Origin: Hyphomicrobiaceae bacterium
Lineage (GTDB): Bacteria > Pseudomonadota > Alphaproteobacteria > Rhizobiales > Hyphomicrobiaceae
DNA: 53,070 nucleotides
Direction: 5' to 3'
NCBI GenBank assembly: GCA_025351355.1
Contig: JANXWC010000072.1
Span: 1 to 53,070, forward strand
The notes under the pieces were generated by a model. The model saw only the letters and a list, made by a program, of their open reading frames with translations. It was not told where the DNA came from and ran no database searches. Both the position numbers and the translations under genes were made by a program. Shown here one piece after another: positions 23,036-32,244 of this stretch (positions are counted from its first letter, which is position 1; each line of letters starts with the position of its first letter).

Positions 23036-24676
23036 ATGTCCAAGACCCCCGCTCAGAAAGCATCCAAAACCGAAGTGATCGCCGCTAAAAGAGCGGCCGC
23101 CGTCACCGCAACTCGAGAAGCTGCCAAAGCCGTCACGGCCGATAAAGTCGTCATTTTCGACACGACCTTGCGCGACGGCGAGCAATGCCCCGGCGCGACA
23201 ATGACCTTCGAAGAGAAGCTCGAGGTCGCCGACTTTCTCGAGGAGATGGGCGTCGACATTATCGAGGCCGGTTTCCCGATCGCCTCGGACGGTGATTTTG
23301 AGGCGGTGGCGGCAATCGCCAAACGCCTCAAGAAATCGGTCGTTTGCGGGCTGTCGCGCGCCGGCATGAAGGATATCGATCGGGCCGGCGAGGCGGTCAA
23401 ACATGCCGCCCGCCCGCGCATCCACACGTTCATTTCCACGTCATCGATCCACATCAAGCACAAGTTGATGAAGACCGAAGACGAAGTACTGGGCATGGTT
23501 GCCGATCAAGTGCGGCGCGCCCGCAACTGGTGCGATGATGTGGAATGGAGCGCGGAGGACGCGACGCGGACGGACATCGAGTATCTCATCCGCTGCGTCG
23601 ATACGGCGATCAAGGCCGGCGCCACCACGATCAATCTGCCGGATACCGTCGGTTACGCCACGCCGGAAGAATATTGCCAGATGTTCCAGACCGTGCGCGA
23701 GCGCGTGGCGAACTCGGACAAAGCCATCTTTTCGGTGCATTGCCACAACGATCTCGGCATGGCAGTCGCCAACTCGTTGGCCGGGTTGCGCGGCGGCGCG
23801 CGTCAGATCGAATGTACCATCAACGGCATCGGTGAACGTGCCGGCAATGCGGCGCTGGAAGAAGTCGTGATGGCCATCAAGACGCGTTCCGACGTCTTGC
23901 CCTACAGCACCGGGATCAAGCTGGAAATGCTCAATCGCGCCTCGCGCCTGGTGTCGGCGGCGACTTCATTTCCAGTGCAGTACAACAAAGCGATCGTCGG
24001 CCGCAACGCGTTCGCGCATGAGAGCGGCATCCACCAAGACGGCATGATCAAGAATGCCACCACCTACGAAATCATGAAGCCGGAATCGGTCGGAGTGTCG
24101 AAGACCTCGCTGGTGATGGGCAAACACTCCGGCCGGAATGCGTTCCGGTCGAAGCTGAAAGACATGGGTTATGAACTCGGCGAAAACGCACTGGAAGATG
24201 CGTTCAACCGGTTCAAGACGTTGGCCGATCGCAAGAAGCACGTCTATGACGAGGACATCGAAGCGCTGGTCGACGAAAACATCGCAACCAGTCACGACCG
24301 CACCAAAGTGGTGGCGCTGACTGTCATCGCCGGCACGATGGGGCCGCAGTCGGCGACGCTGACGCTCGATATCGAAGGCCACCACCATACCACGCAATCG
24401 ACCGGGAATGGTCCGGTCGACGCGATCTTCAATGCGATCAAAAAATTGGTACCACACGAGGCGAAGCTGGATCTTTACCAGGTGCATGCCGTTACCGAGG
24501 GGACGGATGCGCAGGCCGAAGTATCCGTTCGCCTCTCGGAGCCGATCGAAGGCAAGAGCGTGACGGCGAAAGCCGCCGATCCCGATACGCTGGTGGCATC
24601 GGCGAAAGCTTATATCATGGCGCTCAACAAACTGATGAGCAAACGCGGGCGATTGCATGCCCAGGCAGCCGGTTGA
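23036..24676 (+). CDS. leuA: 2-isopropylmalate synthase
   Basis: LeuA condenses acetyl-CoA with 2-oxoisovalerate, the first step of leucine synthesis. After an Ala/Lys-rich leader of about 37 residues, family motifs are FDTTLRDGEQCPGATM, EAGFPIASDGD, GLSRAGMKDID, TINLPDTVGYATP, FSVHCHNDLGMAVANSL, NGIGERAGNAALEEV and HESGIHQDGM, with catalytic metal ligands in the H-C-H-N-D and N-G-I-G-E-R-A-G motifs. The C-terminal LeuA allosteric domain (about 400-540) is present, so leucine feedback is likely. Length 546 is usual for this branch. AGGAA lies upstream of the ATG. Regulation by a leader is possible. Confidence 0.96.
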   Translation: MSKTPAQKASKTEVIAAKRAAAVTATREAAKAVTADKVVIFDTTLRDGEQCPGATMTFEEKLEVADFLEEMGVDIIEAGFPIASDGDFEAVAAIAKRLKKSVVCGLSRAGMKDIDRAGEAVKHAARPRIHTFISTSSIHIKHKLMKTEDEVLGMVADQVRRARNWCDDVEWSAEDATRTDIEYLIRCVDTAIKAGATTINLPDTVGYATPEEYCQMFQTVRERVANSDKAIFSVHCHNDLGMAVANSLAGLRGGARQIECTINGIGERAGNAALEEVVMAIKTRSDVLPYSTGIKLEMLNRASRLVSAATSFPVQYNKAIVGRNAFAHESGIHQDGMIKNATTYEIMKPESVGVSKTSLVMGKHSGRNAFRSKLKDMGYELGENALEDAFNRFKTLADRKKHVYDEDIEALVDENIATSHDRTKVVALTVIAGTMGPQSATLTLDIEGHHHTTQSTGNGPVDAIFNAIKKLVPHEAKLDLYQVHAVTEGTDAQAEVSVRLSEPIEGKSVTAKAADPDTLVASAKAYIMALNKLMSKRGRLHAQAAG

Positions 24677-24704
24677 GCATCCGCTGATTCCTGTGGGTAA
24701 TGGC

Positions 24705-25046
24705 TCAATGCGGGCAGAGCGCTGCAAGGTCGGCTGCGCGCTGCAAGGCGGCCAACAGGCAGCCTTGCGTCGAGGTTTCGGAACGCTGTACGCTGGAACC
24801 TGAAAGTTTTTGGTTGGCGGCACTGGTAGTGCCGCGACCGATACTGAACTGGATACCGGCGGCGACAACCAACAGCGCGCCGGCTGCGGCGACGAGCGTT
24901 GGGACTACCGCAATTTTCGCGACTGCGCTCTTTTTGTTGCGGCTGGTGTGCGGTGTTGCGGCGCCCGCCGCGTTGGCGTGTGTGACCCCGCGCTTGCCGA
25001 AGATTGCCGGACGATCAGCGGTGGCAAGGGCGGCAGGGTCGATCAT
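24705..25046 (-). CDS. hypothetical single-span membrane protein
   Basis: The 113-residue frame has a basic N-terminal half, one hydrophobic segment (about 42-65, AKIAVVPTLVAAAGALLVVAA) and a polar C-terminus with two cysteines near the end. No family recognised and only a weak ribosome site. It is convergent with leuA, with 28 bases between, which argues for a real gene, but codon use is not decisive. Treat as plausible only. Confidence 0.4.
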   Translation of the reverse strand: MIDPAALATADRPAIFGKRGVTHANAAGAATPHTSRNKKSAVAKIAVVPTLVAAAGALLVVAAGIQFSIGRGTTSAANQKLSGSSVQRSETSTQGCLLAALQRAADLAALCPH

Positions 25047-25521
25047 GGCGCATCTCAGGTTCGGTGGCCGCCGTGTGAGCGCGTGGCGACAGGCGACTGA
25101 TCTGGGAACGGTGATGGTTCAAATTCTAATTAATTCCATCACGGTTAATAAACCATTGGCACATTCCTGAATTTTTCCAGGCGCGATCGATTGACGGCAG
25201 CGCGCGGACCGCAATTTGGAGGACGTGAAGCGGTGGCGTTGTGGCCACAAACCGAGAGCTAAATAAGCCAATCTTTTTATCGACTTGGCGCACGGGTAGT
25301 GGTGCTGTAGACATTATCGGGTGGGTCGAAAAAACGGCTTTGGCCACAATGCCGTCTTCGGGCGCACTGTGTTGTGACGCCAATTTACATGGCCGGGTGT
25401 GCGGCATGGATATTGCTGTGTCGCAAGCCAGACAGGGCGAACGCGGGTATGACGGGAATGCGTGTGCCGATCTCGGTGTCACGCCATCCATTGACGGTAT
25501 GCGTCCAGGAGCAGGCAGACC
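25047..25521. other. gene-free region upstream of mreB
   Basis: About 475 bases. AT-rich near 25130-25170 (with TAATTAATTCC and GGTTAATAAACC) and containing TTGTGGCCAC near 25233 and TTGGCCACAA near 25339, overlapping reverse-complementary words about 105 bases apart that might be regulatory sites for the rod-shape genes. Open frames crossing it have no ribosome site or extend antisense into mreB and were not called. Confidence 0.4.
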
Positions 25522-26559
25522 ATGGCATTCGGCGTCGCCCGGGCATTTTCTGACGATATAGCAATCGATCTTGGAACCGCCAATACTCTGGTTTACGTCA
25601 CCGGTCGTGGGGTCATCCTGAACGAGCCGTCTGTGGTCGCGATCAAAACGCGCAACGGCGTGCGCGAAGTGCTGGCTGTCGGCCAAAAAGCCAAGATGAT
25701 GCTCGGTCGCACACCGGAGAGCATCGAGACGATCCGGCCGATGCGCGATGGCGTGATTGCAGATTTCATCGCCACCGAAGAGATGCTGCGCCAGTTCATC
25801 AAGCGGGCCAAAACGATGCTCGGCTTTCGGCGGCCGCGAATTCTCGTTTGCGTGCCGGCTGGTGCTACGCCGGTCGAACGGCGCGCGGTTTATGAAACAG
25901 CGCTATCGGCGGGAGCGCGCAAGGTGTTCCTCCTTGAGGAGCCGGTAGCTGCGGCGCTGGGCGCGGATCTGCCGATTGACGAGCCGACGGGTTCGATGGT
26001 TGTCGATATCGGCGGTGGCACGACAGACATTGCCGTGTTGTCGCTGGGTGGCGTGGTGCAAGCACGGTCACTGCGCGTCGCCGGCAACGCCATGGACGAG
26101 GCGATCATCAGGCATGTGCGCCGCAAACATCAGTTGTTGATCGGTGAGAGTAACGCGGAGCGCATCAAGATCGAAGCGGGCACGGCGATGCTCGAACCGA
26201 GTGGGCGCGCCAGCGAGATCCATATTCGCGGCCGCGATCTTCGCCAGGGGCGACCCAAGAGCGCAGTGCTCGGTCCGCACGACATCGCGGACGCGCTGAC
26301 ACAGCCCATCGACGAATTGTCCGAATTCATTCAGCGCGCTCTTGAGGAGTTGCCACCGGAAGTGTCAACCGACATCTGTGAGCGCGGTATCTACCTGACG
26401 GGTGGTGGTGCATTGCTCGATCGTTTGGACCAGGAATTGTCGCGTCGCATTGGCGTGAAGTTCATTGTGCCAGCAAATCCCATGCACTGTGTGATCAAGG
26501 GAACGCAGAAGGTGCTCGACCAGTTCGCGCAACGGGAACACCTGCTGATCAAGCCGTAG
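25522..26559 (+). CDS. mreB: rod shape-determining protein MreB
   Basis: MreB is the bacterial actin that forms membrane-bound filaments and directs lateral wall synthesis. The 345 residues include AIDLGTANTLVYV (phosphate 1), VCVPAGATPVERRAV, EEPVAAALGADLPI, VVDIGGGTTDIAVLSLGG (phosphate 2), and YLTGGGALLDRLD (adenosine site). Length is typical. AGGAG stands about 14 bases before the ATG. It heads the cluster mreB-mreC-mreD-mrdA-mrdB, all on the plus strand, which together form the elongasome core. Confidence 0.97.
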   Translation: MAFGVARAFSDDIAIDLGTANTLVYVTGRGVILNEPSVVAIKTRNGVREVLAVGQKAKMMLGRTPESIETIRPMRDGVIADFIATEEMLRQFIKRAKTMLGFRRPRILVCVPAGATPVERRAVYETALSAGARKVFLLEEPVAAALGADLPIDEPTGSMVVDIGGGTTDIAVLSLGGVVQARSLRVAGNAMDEAIIRHVRRKHQLLIGESNAERIKIEAGTAMLEPSGRASEIHIRGRDLRQGRPKSAVLGPHDIADALTQPIDELSEFIQRALEELPPEVSTDICERGIYLTGGGALLDRLDQELSRRIGVKFIVPANPMHCVIKGTQKVLDQFAQREHLLIKP

Positions 26560-26650
26560 ACTTCTCCTGTGACGCGCGTAAATTGAAACAAGCGTCGCGC
26601 TTCTCAGTCATAAACTCTGCTCGCAAAGTCCGCCAGCGACAACTCATCTC

Positions 26651-27610
26651 ATGACCAACCACCTCGAACCGGACGTCTATCAACGCACGAGATCATTGTC
26701 GCCGATCGGCGGCGGTCGACGTCGCCAGCACGACGTTGCCGTTTTCGGTGCGTTGATCGGCCTGTCGCTGGTTTGTGTGGCACTGGACAGATTTGAGTTC
26801 TCCGTCACGACGGCGCTGCGCTCCGCGCTGCAGGATGCGGCGACGCCCGTGCTCGGCGTTGCGACAGGTGCGGCAGCGCCAGTTCTGAATGCCGCGCGGA
26901 TGTTCGCTGAATGGGAGACGGTGGCGGATGATCGCAACCGGCTGCGCGAGGAAAACGAGCGGCTGAAAAGCTGGGAAGCGCGAGCCAGAGCGTTGGAACG
27001 GCAATCGGCGGCACTGATCGATCTGGCACACGTGGTCGAAGAACCGAAACTGTCATTCGTAACGGCCCGTATCGTTTCCGGTAGCAGCGGTCCGTTTGTG
27101 CGCGCGGCCATGCTTGATGCGGGGCGCGGCAACGGTATCAAGCCCGGCTATCCCGCCATGAGTGCGCAAGGCCTAGTCGGGCGCGTGATCGCGGCGGGCA
27201 GCCGCAGTGCACGCCTGTTGTTGCTGACCGATTTCAATAGTCGAATTCCGGTGGTGATCGGGGCCGATGCGGCGCGCGCGGTGATGCAAGGCGACAACGG
27301 GCCGTTGCCGAAGATCTCTTATTTGCAGCCGGGCAATCAAATCAAACCGGGCGATGACGTGTTCACCTCCGGGGTCGGCGGATTGTTTCCACGCGGTCTG
27401 CGGATCGGGACCGTCGTCGATACCGGCGAGACGATACGCATCGAACCTGCGGCGCAGCTGGACAAACTCGAATATGTGAGCGTGCTGTTTTTCGAGACGC
27501 TGGCTGCGACGCTCGCCGACGAGGAACGTTCGGCCGAGGGCAGGGCGGGGCTGTCTAAGCGCTTGGGGCCGAGTTGGCCGACAAGCGCGGAGGGTGGGCT
27601 TGCGCGATGA
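26651..27610 (+). CDS. mreC: rod shape-determining protein MreC
   Basis: MreC is a periplasmic scaffold, with a single N-terminal membrane segment, that activates PBP2. The 319-residue protein has a cytoplasmic start, a membrane span (about 30-50), a coiled coil (DDRNRLREENERLKSWEARA), then the beta-barrel domain with VSGSSGPFVRAAMLDAGRGNGIKPGYPAM, GLVGRVI, LLTDFNSRIPV and FTSGVGGLFPRGLRIG. It follows mreB by 91 bases without a visible ribosome site, and overlaps mreD by ATGA. Confidence 0.95.
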   Translation: MTNHLEPDVYQRTRSLSPIGGGRRRQHDVAVFGALIGLSLVCVALDRFEFSVTTALRSALQDAATPVLGVATGAAAPVLNAARMFAEWETVADDRNRLREENERLKSWEARARALERQSAALIDLAHVVEEPKLSFVTARIVSGSSGPFVRAAMLDAGRGNGIKPGYPAMSAQGLVGRVIAAGSRSARLLLLTDFNSRIPVVIGADAARAVMQGDNGPLPKISYLQPGNQIKPGDDVFTSGVGGLFPRGLRIGTVVDTGETIRIEPAAQLDKLEYVSVLFFETLAATLADEERSAEGRAGLSKRLGPSWPTSAEGGLAR

Positions 27611-28128
27611 GGTCGAAGTTGCTCGCGCCTTTGCCGATGTTTGTCGTCTTGCTGCTCACACTGTTGGCGGTTCTACCCTGGGGTGGGCCGGACTGGCTGG
27701 AGATGTCGCTGGCCTTGTTGACCGTTGGCTGCATCTATTTCTGGAGCTTGCGGCGACCGCGTTTGATGCCTGCGGTGCTTGTATTTTTGATGGGATTGCT
27801 GCTCGATGCGATGACGCACGGACCGCTCGGCGTATGGGCTGCGGCAGCGCTGGTGGCTGCGCTGGCAGGGCGGCTGGCGCGTCAATCCCAAATGTCGATC
27901 GGCTGGGTGCGTGGCTCGGTCTACATCGTTGCGATGCTCGCTTTCATCGCTGCCTTTGTCGCCGTAGTCGCGTCGCTGCATGCGGGCCAATTGCTGGCTC
28001 TGCGGCCTATCACGGACGCGTTGATCGCTGCTTGTCTGACGTATCCGTTGCTGGCTGCCATCCTTTCGGTGGTCGACAGGGCGTGGTTCGTGCGCGACGG
28101 TCGGTCGCTGTTCCTGCGCGGGGATTGA
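27607..28128 (+). CDS. mreD: rod shape-determining protein MreD
   Basis: A 173-residue hydrophobic protein with five or six membrane segments, in the expected place between mreC and the PBP2 gene. MreD sequences are poorly conserved; here GLLLDAMTHGPLGVWA matches the family's one recurrent motif. The start at 27607 overlaps the mreC stop (ATGA), indicating translational coupling. It is thought to balance MreC activation of PBP2. Confidence 0.9.
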   Translation: MRSKLLAPLPMFVVLLLTLLAVLPWGGPDWLEMSLALLTVGCIYFWSLRRPRLMPAVLVFLMGLLLDAMTHGPLGVWAAAALVAALAGRLARQSQMSIGWVRGSVYIVAMLAFIAAFVAVVASLHAGQLLALRPITDALIAACLTYPLLAAILSVVDRAWFVRDGRSLFLRGD

Positions 28129-28134
28129 GCCGCG

Positions 28135-30009
28135 ATGTTCAACCGGGAACCCGATCAGCCAGAAGCGCAACAGGCTTTTGCCCGCCGCTCGCTGCTGCTT
28201 GGACTTGGTCAGTTGGGTATCTTCGGCGCACTGGGTACACGGCTTTACAATTTGCAGGTATTGGAGGGCAATCGCTACGCGCTGCTTGCCGACGAGAACC
28301 GCATCAACGTCGAAGTTCTGGCGCCACAGCGGGGTCGCATTCTCGATCGCCAAGGGCAGGTTCTGGCGGCCAACACCGAAGGATACCGCGCGGTGATCGT
28401 GCCAGCGATCGCGCGCGATGTACGCGCTGTGCTGCAGCGGTTTCAACGCATCGAACCGATGTCGTTCGACGACATCGAGCGGGTGGTCCAGCGATCGCGC
28501 CGACAGTCACCGAATATCGCGATCGTGCTGACGCAGGACTTAAGTTGGGAGCGTTTGGCCGAGATCAATTTGAACGCGCCGCATCTGCCTGGCGTGCGGA
28601 CCGAGCCGGCGGGGCGGCGACAGTATTTCTTCGGTCCGGCGATGGGGCACGTGGTGGGCTATGTGGGCGCGGTCGAACGGCGCGCGCTGAACGACGATCC
28701 GGTATTGCGATTGCCGGGGATGCGGGTCGGTCGTGCCGGGATCGAACGAGGTCTCGAGGAAGATCTGCGGGGGCGCGCGGGCAGCGTGACGACCGAGGTC
28801 GATGCCCGCGGTCGCGTGGTTCGCATCATCGACCAGATCGAACCGCGGACCGGTCGCGACGTGATGTTGACGATCGACACCGAACTGCAAAGCCGCATCA
28901 TGGATAAGCTTGGTGGCTTTCGCCGTGCGACGTCGGTGGTCATCGGCGCGCAGTCGGGCGAGGTGTTGGCGCTGGCGTCATCGCCTGGATTCGATCCCAA
29001 TGCGGTGGCAAGTGCGAGTGCCGGTGATCCCGCGGAATGGGCGAAACTGATGTCGGCAGCCGACGATCCGCTCAACAATCGGGCGGTGCGCGGGCTTTAT
29101 CCGCCCGGCTCGACGTTCAAGATGGTGACGGCGCTGGCGGCGTTGGAGGCCGGCAAAATCGACACAAAAGAGCGCCTGCCGTGCGATGGGCAGTTTGAAT
29201 ACTACGGGCAGCGTTATCGCTGCTGGCGACGCTCGGGGCACCAGAGTTGCGATCTGCACAAGGCACTGCGCGAGAGCTGTGATTGCTATTTCTACGAGTT
29301 GGCTCGTCGCGTCGGTATCGAGGCGATTGCGGTGATGTCGCGCAAGCTGGGGCTAGGTGTAGCGCATCAGGCTGGGATCGCCGAGGTCAAGTCCGGGCTC
29401 ATTCCGGATCATGATTGGAAACGCGGCCGCTTTGGCCGTGGCTGGCTTGGGGGTGAGACCATTCTGGCGGGCATTGGTCAAGGCTATGTGCTGGCGACAC
29501 CGTTGCAATTGGCGGTCATGACGGCACGGTTGGCGTCGGGTCTGGCGATCGCGCCCACGCTTTTGCGCCGTGAAAAAGCGCTGGCGGCCGCGCCGTTAGG
29601 CATCAGTGCGGTCGGCCTGCAGGCGGTGCGTCGTGGCATGACCGCGGTCGTCAACGAAGACGGCGGCACCGGCGGGCGGGCGCAAGGCGAAGATGGTGGC
29701 TATCTGCTGGCCGGCAAGACCGGGACGTCGCAGGTCAACTCACACTCGCGAGATAGCGTCCAGGCTGAGATACCCTGGCAGTATCGCGATCATGCGTTGT
29801 TCGTCTGCTATGCGCCAGTGTCGGCGCCGCGGTACGCGATTGCGACGGTAGTCGAACATGGCGGCGGCGGCGGCGCGGTCGCAGCACCCCTGTCGCGAGC
29901 CCTGATGGATATGGTGATGGAGCGCGATCCATTGCCTAAGCCGAACGTTTCGACGCTGCCGAGCGGCCCGGCGCAATCGCCAAAGCCGCGCCGTCAAGAG
30001 GAGGGGTGA
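28135..30009 (+). CDS. mrdA: penicillin-binding protein 2
   Basis: PBP2 is the transpeptidase of the rod complex, cross-linking new peptidoglycan during elongation. The 624 residues show an N-terminal membrane anchor (about 17-38), the dimerisation domain with APQRGRILDRQGQVLAAN, and the transpeptidase domain with S326-T-F-K (nucleophile in PPGSTFKM), S-C-D-C-Y-F-Y as the SxN-type motif, and K528-T-G-T. The C-terminus is Pro/Ser-rich. It follows mreD by 6 bases and its stop overlaps the mrdB start, so the two are coupled. Confidence 0.96.
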   Translation: MFNREPDQPEAQQAFARRSLLLGLGQLGIFGALGTRLYNLQVLEGNRYALLADENRINVEVLAPQRGRILDRQGQVLAANTEGYRAVIVPAIARDVRAVLQRFQRIEPMSFDDIERVVQRSRRQSPNIAIVLTQDLSWERLAEINLNAPHLPGVRTEPAGRRQYFFGPAMGHVVGYVGAVERRALNDDPVLRLPGMRVGRAGIERGLEEDLRGRAGSVTTEVDARGRVVRIIDQIEPRTGRDVMLTIDTELQSRIMDKLGGFRRATSVVIGAQSGEVLALASSPGFDPNAVASASAGDPAEWAKLMSAADDPLNNRAVRGLYPPGSTFKMVTALAALEAGKIDTKERLPCDGQFEYYGQRYRCWRRSGHQSCDLHKALRESCDCYFYELARRVGIEAIAVMSRKLGLGVAHQAGIAEVKSGLIPDHDWKRGRFGRGWLGGETILAGIGQGYVLATPLQLAVMTARLASGLAIAPTLLRREKALAAAPLGISAVGLQAVRRGMTAVVNEDGGTGGRAQGEDGGYLLAGKTGTSQVNSHSRDSVQAEIPWQYRDHALFVCYAPVSAPRYAIATVVEHGGGGGAVAAPLSRALMDMVMERDPLPKPNVSTLPSGPAQSPKPRRQEEG

Positions 30010-31163
30010 AGCTGTCGAGCTTGATCTATCGTCCGCAGGAGCCGCGTTCGGTTTTCACCAAGCTGGTGCAGATCGACTGGGTGCTGCCGTTGTTGACCGT
30101 TGCGATTGCCGCGATCGGCGTCGTTGCACTCTACTCGACGGCGGGTGGTCGCGTTGAGCCATGGGCCAGCCGGCATGCGGTTCGCGCTGCGGCGGGTGTT
30201 GTGATGATGGTTGTCGTCGGCATGGTGCCGATGCGGGTCTGGATGCGATTGGCCAATCCCGGCTATGCGCTGGTGCTGATCATGCTAGTTGCGGTGCCGT
30301 TTGTCGGCGTAACGCAGTTGGGGGCACGCCGTTGGCTTGGTGCAGGTGAAGCCTCGTTACAGCCCGCAGAGTTGATGAAGGTGACGCTGGTGTTGGTATT
30401 GGCGCGCTATTACCAGTGGTTGCCGGCGATGCGGAAGTCGCATCCGCTTGGGGTGGCGCTACCGCTTGCGATGATAGCGGTGCCGGCAGCACTTGTGCTT
30501 AGGCAGCCCGATCTCGGAACGGCGATCCTCATTGCCGCGACGGGGCTTGCGGTGGTGTTCTTAGCCGGTGTCAGGTTGATCTATTTTATTGCGGGCGGCA
30601 TCGCCGCGGGCGGTTCGGCACAGCTCATCTGGCCCTACCTCAAGGACTATCAGCAGCGGCGCCTGTTGACGTTTCTCGACCCCGATCGCGATCCGCTGGG
30701 GGCCGGATATCACATTGCCCAATCGAAGATCGCACTCGGCTCCGGTGGCTTGCAGGGGCGAGGATTTCTCGGCGGAACGCAAAGCCAGCTGAATTTTTTA
30801 CCTGAAAAGCACACCGATTTCATCTTTACGATGTTCGCGGAGGAAAGCGGCTTCATTGGAGCAATCGTTTTGTTGGGGCTTTATGCATTGCTGATCGGCG
30901 CGCTATTCGTGATCGCGCTCCGGGCGCGCACGATTTTCGCGCGGTTGTTGGCTGCCGGCATCGGCGCCGTGGTTGCGCTGCACGTCAGCGTCAATGTCGC
31001 CATGGTCATGGGGCTGATGCCGGTGGTGGGTGTGCCTTTGCCGCTGGTCTCATACGGCGGCACCTCGATGCTGACGTTGATGTTCGGCTTAGGGCTTGTG
31101 TTGTCGGCAACCATGCACCGCGACGAACGATTGCGCACGGACGAATTCGGCGCGCTCTGGTAG
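30006..31163 (+). CDS. mrdB: rod shape-determining protein RodA (SEDS glycosyltransferase)
   Basis: RodA polymerises lipid II into glycan strands as partner of PBP2. The 385 residues carry about ten membrane helices and SEDS motifs: LGARRWLG, PAELMKVTLVLVLARYY, RQPDLGTA, SKIALGSGGLQGRGFLGGTQSQLNFLPEKHTDFIF, and MGLMPVVGVPLPLVSYGGTSML. It starts with GTG at 30006, overlapping the mrdA stop (GTGA). It closes the rod cluster; the next gene is convergent. Confidence 0.96.
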   Translation: MKLSSLIYRPQEPRSVFTKLVQIDWVLPLLTVAIAAIGVVALYSTAGGRVEPWASRHAVRAAAGVVMMVVVGMVPMRVWMRLANPGYALVLIMLVAVPFVGVTQLGARRWLGAGEASLQPAELMKVTLVLVLARYYQWLPAMRKSHPLGVALPLAMIAVPAALVLRQPDLGTAILIAATGLAVVFLAGVRLIYFIAGGIAAGGSAQLIWPYLKDYQQRRLLTFLDPDRDPLGAGYHIAQSKIALGSGGLQGRGFLGGTQSQLNFLPEKHTDFIFTMFAEESGFIGAIVLLGLYALLIGALFVIALRARTIFARLLAAGIGAVVALHVSVNVAMVMGLMPVVGVPLPLVSYGGTSMLTLMFGLGLVLSATMHRDERLRTDEFGALW

Positions 31164-31187
31164 GCCAAATAAAGCTGCCGAGTTCGC

Positions 31188-32120
31188 TCAATTGTTTTGC
31201 GTCACGGCGCTGATTGGAGTAACGGCCAGCTGCTCGGCGGTGCGTTGTCTGCCGGTCCACGGCATGCCCGGATTGGCGGATGCGGGGGCCGCAGTTGCCT
31301 CCGCAGGAAGCGCGGCGAGCGCATCTGACGATGCTGCAGCATCGATCGCTTCCGAACTCAAGGCGACCGCTATCTCAGTTGTCTCCGGTGGCGGCATGAG
31401 GTCGGCGGGCGCCTTGCGGAATGCCAAAGCCAACTCGCTCAAACGAAAGTGCTCCTCGGTGACGTTGAGGGTGATCTGTGCTGAAGGCGACATTGCCATG
31501 TCCAACGGAAAAACAGCGCGGCGCGCGACCGGTTCGGCAAAACTCGCCAACGCGATGTTATCGAATTTGCCGAGGTAACCGCGCACCTTCGGATAGACAC
31601 GGCCACGGACGTAGTGAGCCTCCGGTTCGCTCGGTGCGGCGATAACGGTGGTGAGCAGTTGCATCACGCCGCCATGGGAAAAGCCGAGACGCTCGGCGAC
31701 GCCGCGAGAGACGTCCAGCGTGCGGCCGGGATAGTAGGGTCCGGCATTGTTGACGCGTACGACGACCGCGCCGCGCGTCACCGGCGACCACAGCAACAAC
31801 ACCGTTCCGTCGGGGTGGATGGGGCTTGCCGCGTTGTCGTCAGCGTCGGGCGCAAACTGAGTGCCGGAAGAAGTTTCCAGACTCGGATTGAAGCGATCCT
31901 TTTCAGGACTGTCGTAAAACGAGGCGATCAACGGCTCGACAATACCTCGCCGCGCCTCGGTCTCGGCGACCGTGCGAACGCGATGACAGATGTCGTTGTA
32001 GCAATGAACCGTGCCCGGCAGCTTGGCCTGGGCAATGTCGGACAGTCCTACAAACGCAATGGCGAGCGCACAAATTTCCGCCGATACACGGAAGGCGCGC
32101 AGACAACTCGCAAGACACAC
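31188..32120 (-). CDS. RlpA-like double-psi beta-barrel exported protein
   Basis: The 310-residue product has a signal peptide (hydrophobic about 14-30, A-Q-A end) and a DPBB domain at about 65-165: ASFYDSPEKDR, SGTQFAPDADDNAASPIHPDGTVLLLW, VVVRVNNAGPYYPGRTLDVSRGVAERLGF. RlpA-family proteins are septal lytic transglycosylases acting on denuded glycans. Here the usual N-D-R-G-P reads N-N-A-G-P, so catalysis may be lost or altered. No lipobox and no SPOR domain is visible; instead a C-terminal Ala/Glu-rich tail. Starts with GTG at 32120 after GGGAGTGGGG. It is convergent with mrdB. Confidence 0.8.
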   Translation of the reverse strand: MCLASCLRAFRVSAEICALAIAFVGLSDIAQAKLPGTVHCYNDICHRVRTVAETEARRGIVEPLIASFYDSPEKDRFNPSLETSSGTQFAPDADDNAASPIHPDGTVLLLWSPVTRGAVVVRVNNAGPYYPGRTLDVSRGVAERLGFSHGGVMQLLTTVIAAPSEPEAHYVRGRVYPKVRGYLGKFDNIALASFAEPVARRAVFPLDMAMSPSAQITLNVTEEHFRLSELALAFRKAPADLMPPPETTEIAVALSSEAIDAAASSDALAALPAEATAAPASANPGMPWTGRQRTAEQLAVTPISAVTQNN

Positions 32121-32151
32121 AAGACGACCCCACTCCCTACCCGGAGTCGTA

Positions 32152-32157
32152 TATAAT
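32152..32157 (+). promoter_or_regulatory. possible -10 element upstream of prmB
   Basis: A perfect TATAAT sits in a short AT-rich island between the divergent RlpA-like gene and prmB. No TTGACA-like -35 lies at the proper distance, and the island could equally serve the minus strand. Low confidence. Confidence 0.25.
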
Positions 32158-32244
32158 CGCCTTGGGTTACTAAAAACTTATTCGGCTGGTTCGGTTTGCC
32201 GGGATCGCCTACATGATCCGTTAACCGCTGTGCACAAGGGGCCT

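Noticed and set aside
22742-23425. Minus-strand frame across the leuA leader and start
   Set aside because: Antisense to leuA over most of its length, low-complexity composition.
25126-25686. Minus-strand frame upstream of and into mreB
   Set aside because: Runs into the start of mreB antisense, lacks a ribosome site and has no recognisable feature; also the opposite frame 25241-25561 has none.
27594-28907. Plus-strand frame of 437 codons over mreD and mrdA
   Set aside because: Same strand but shifted frame; composition is Arg/Gly/Ala-rich and both underlying genes are certain.
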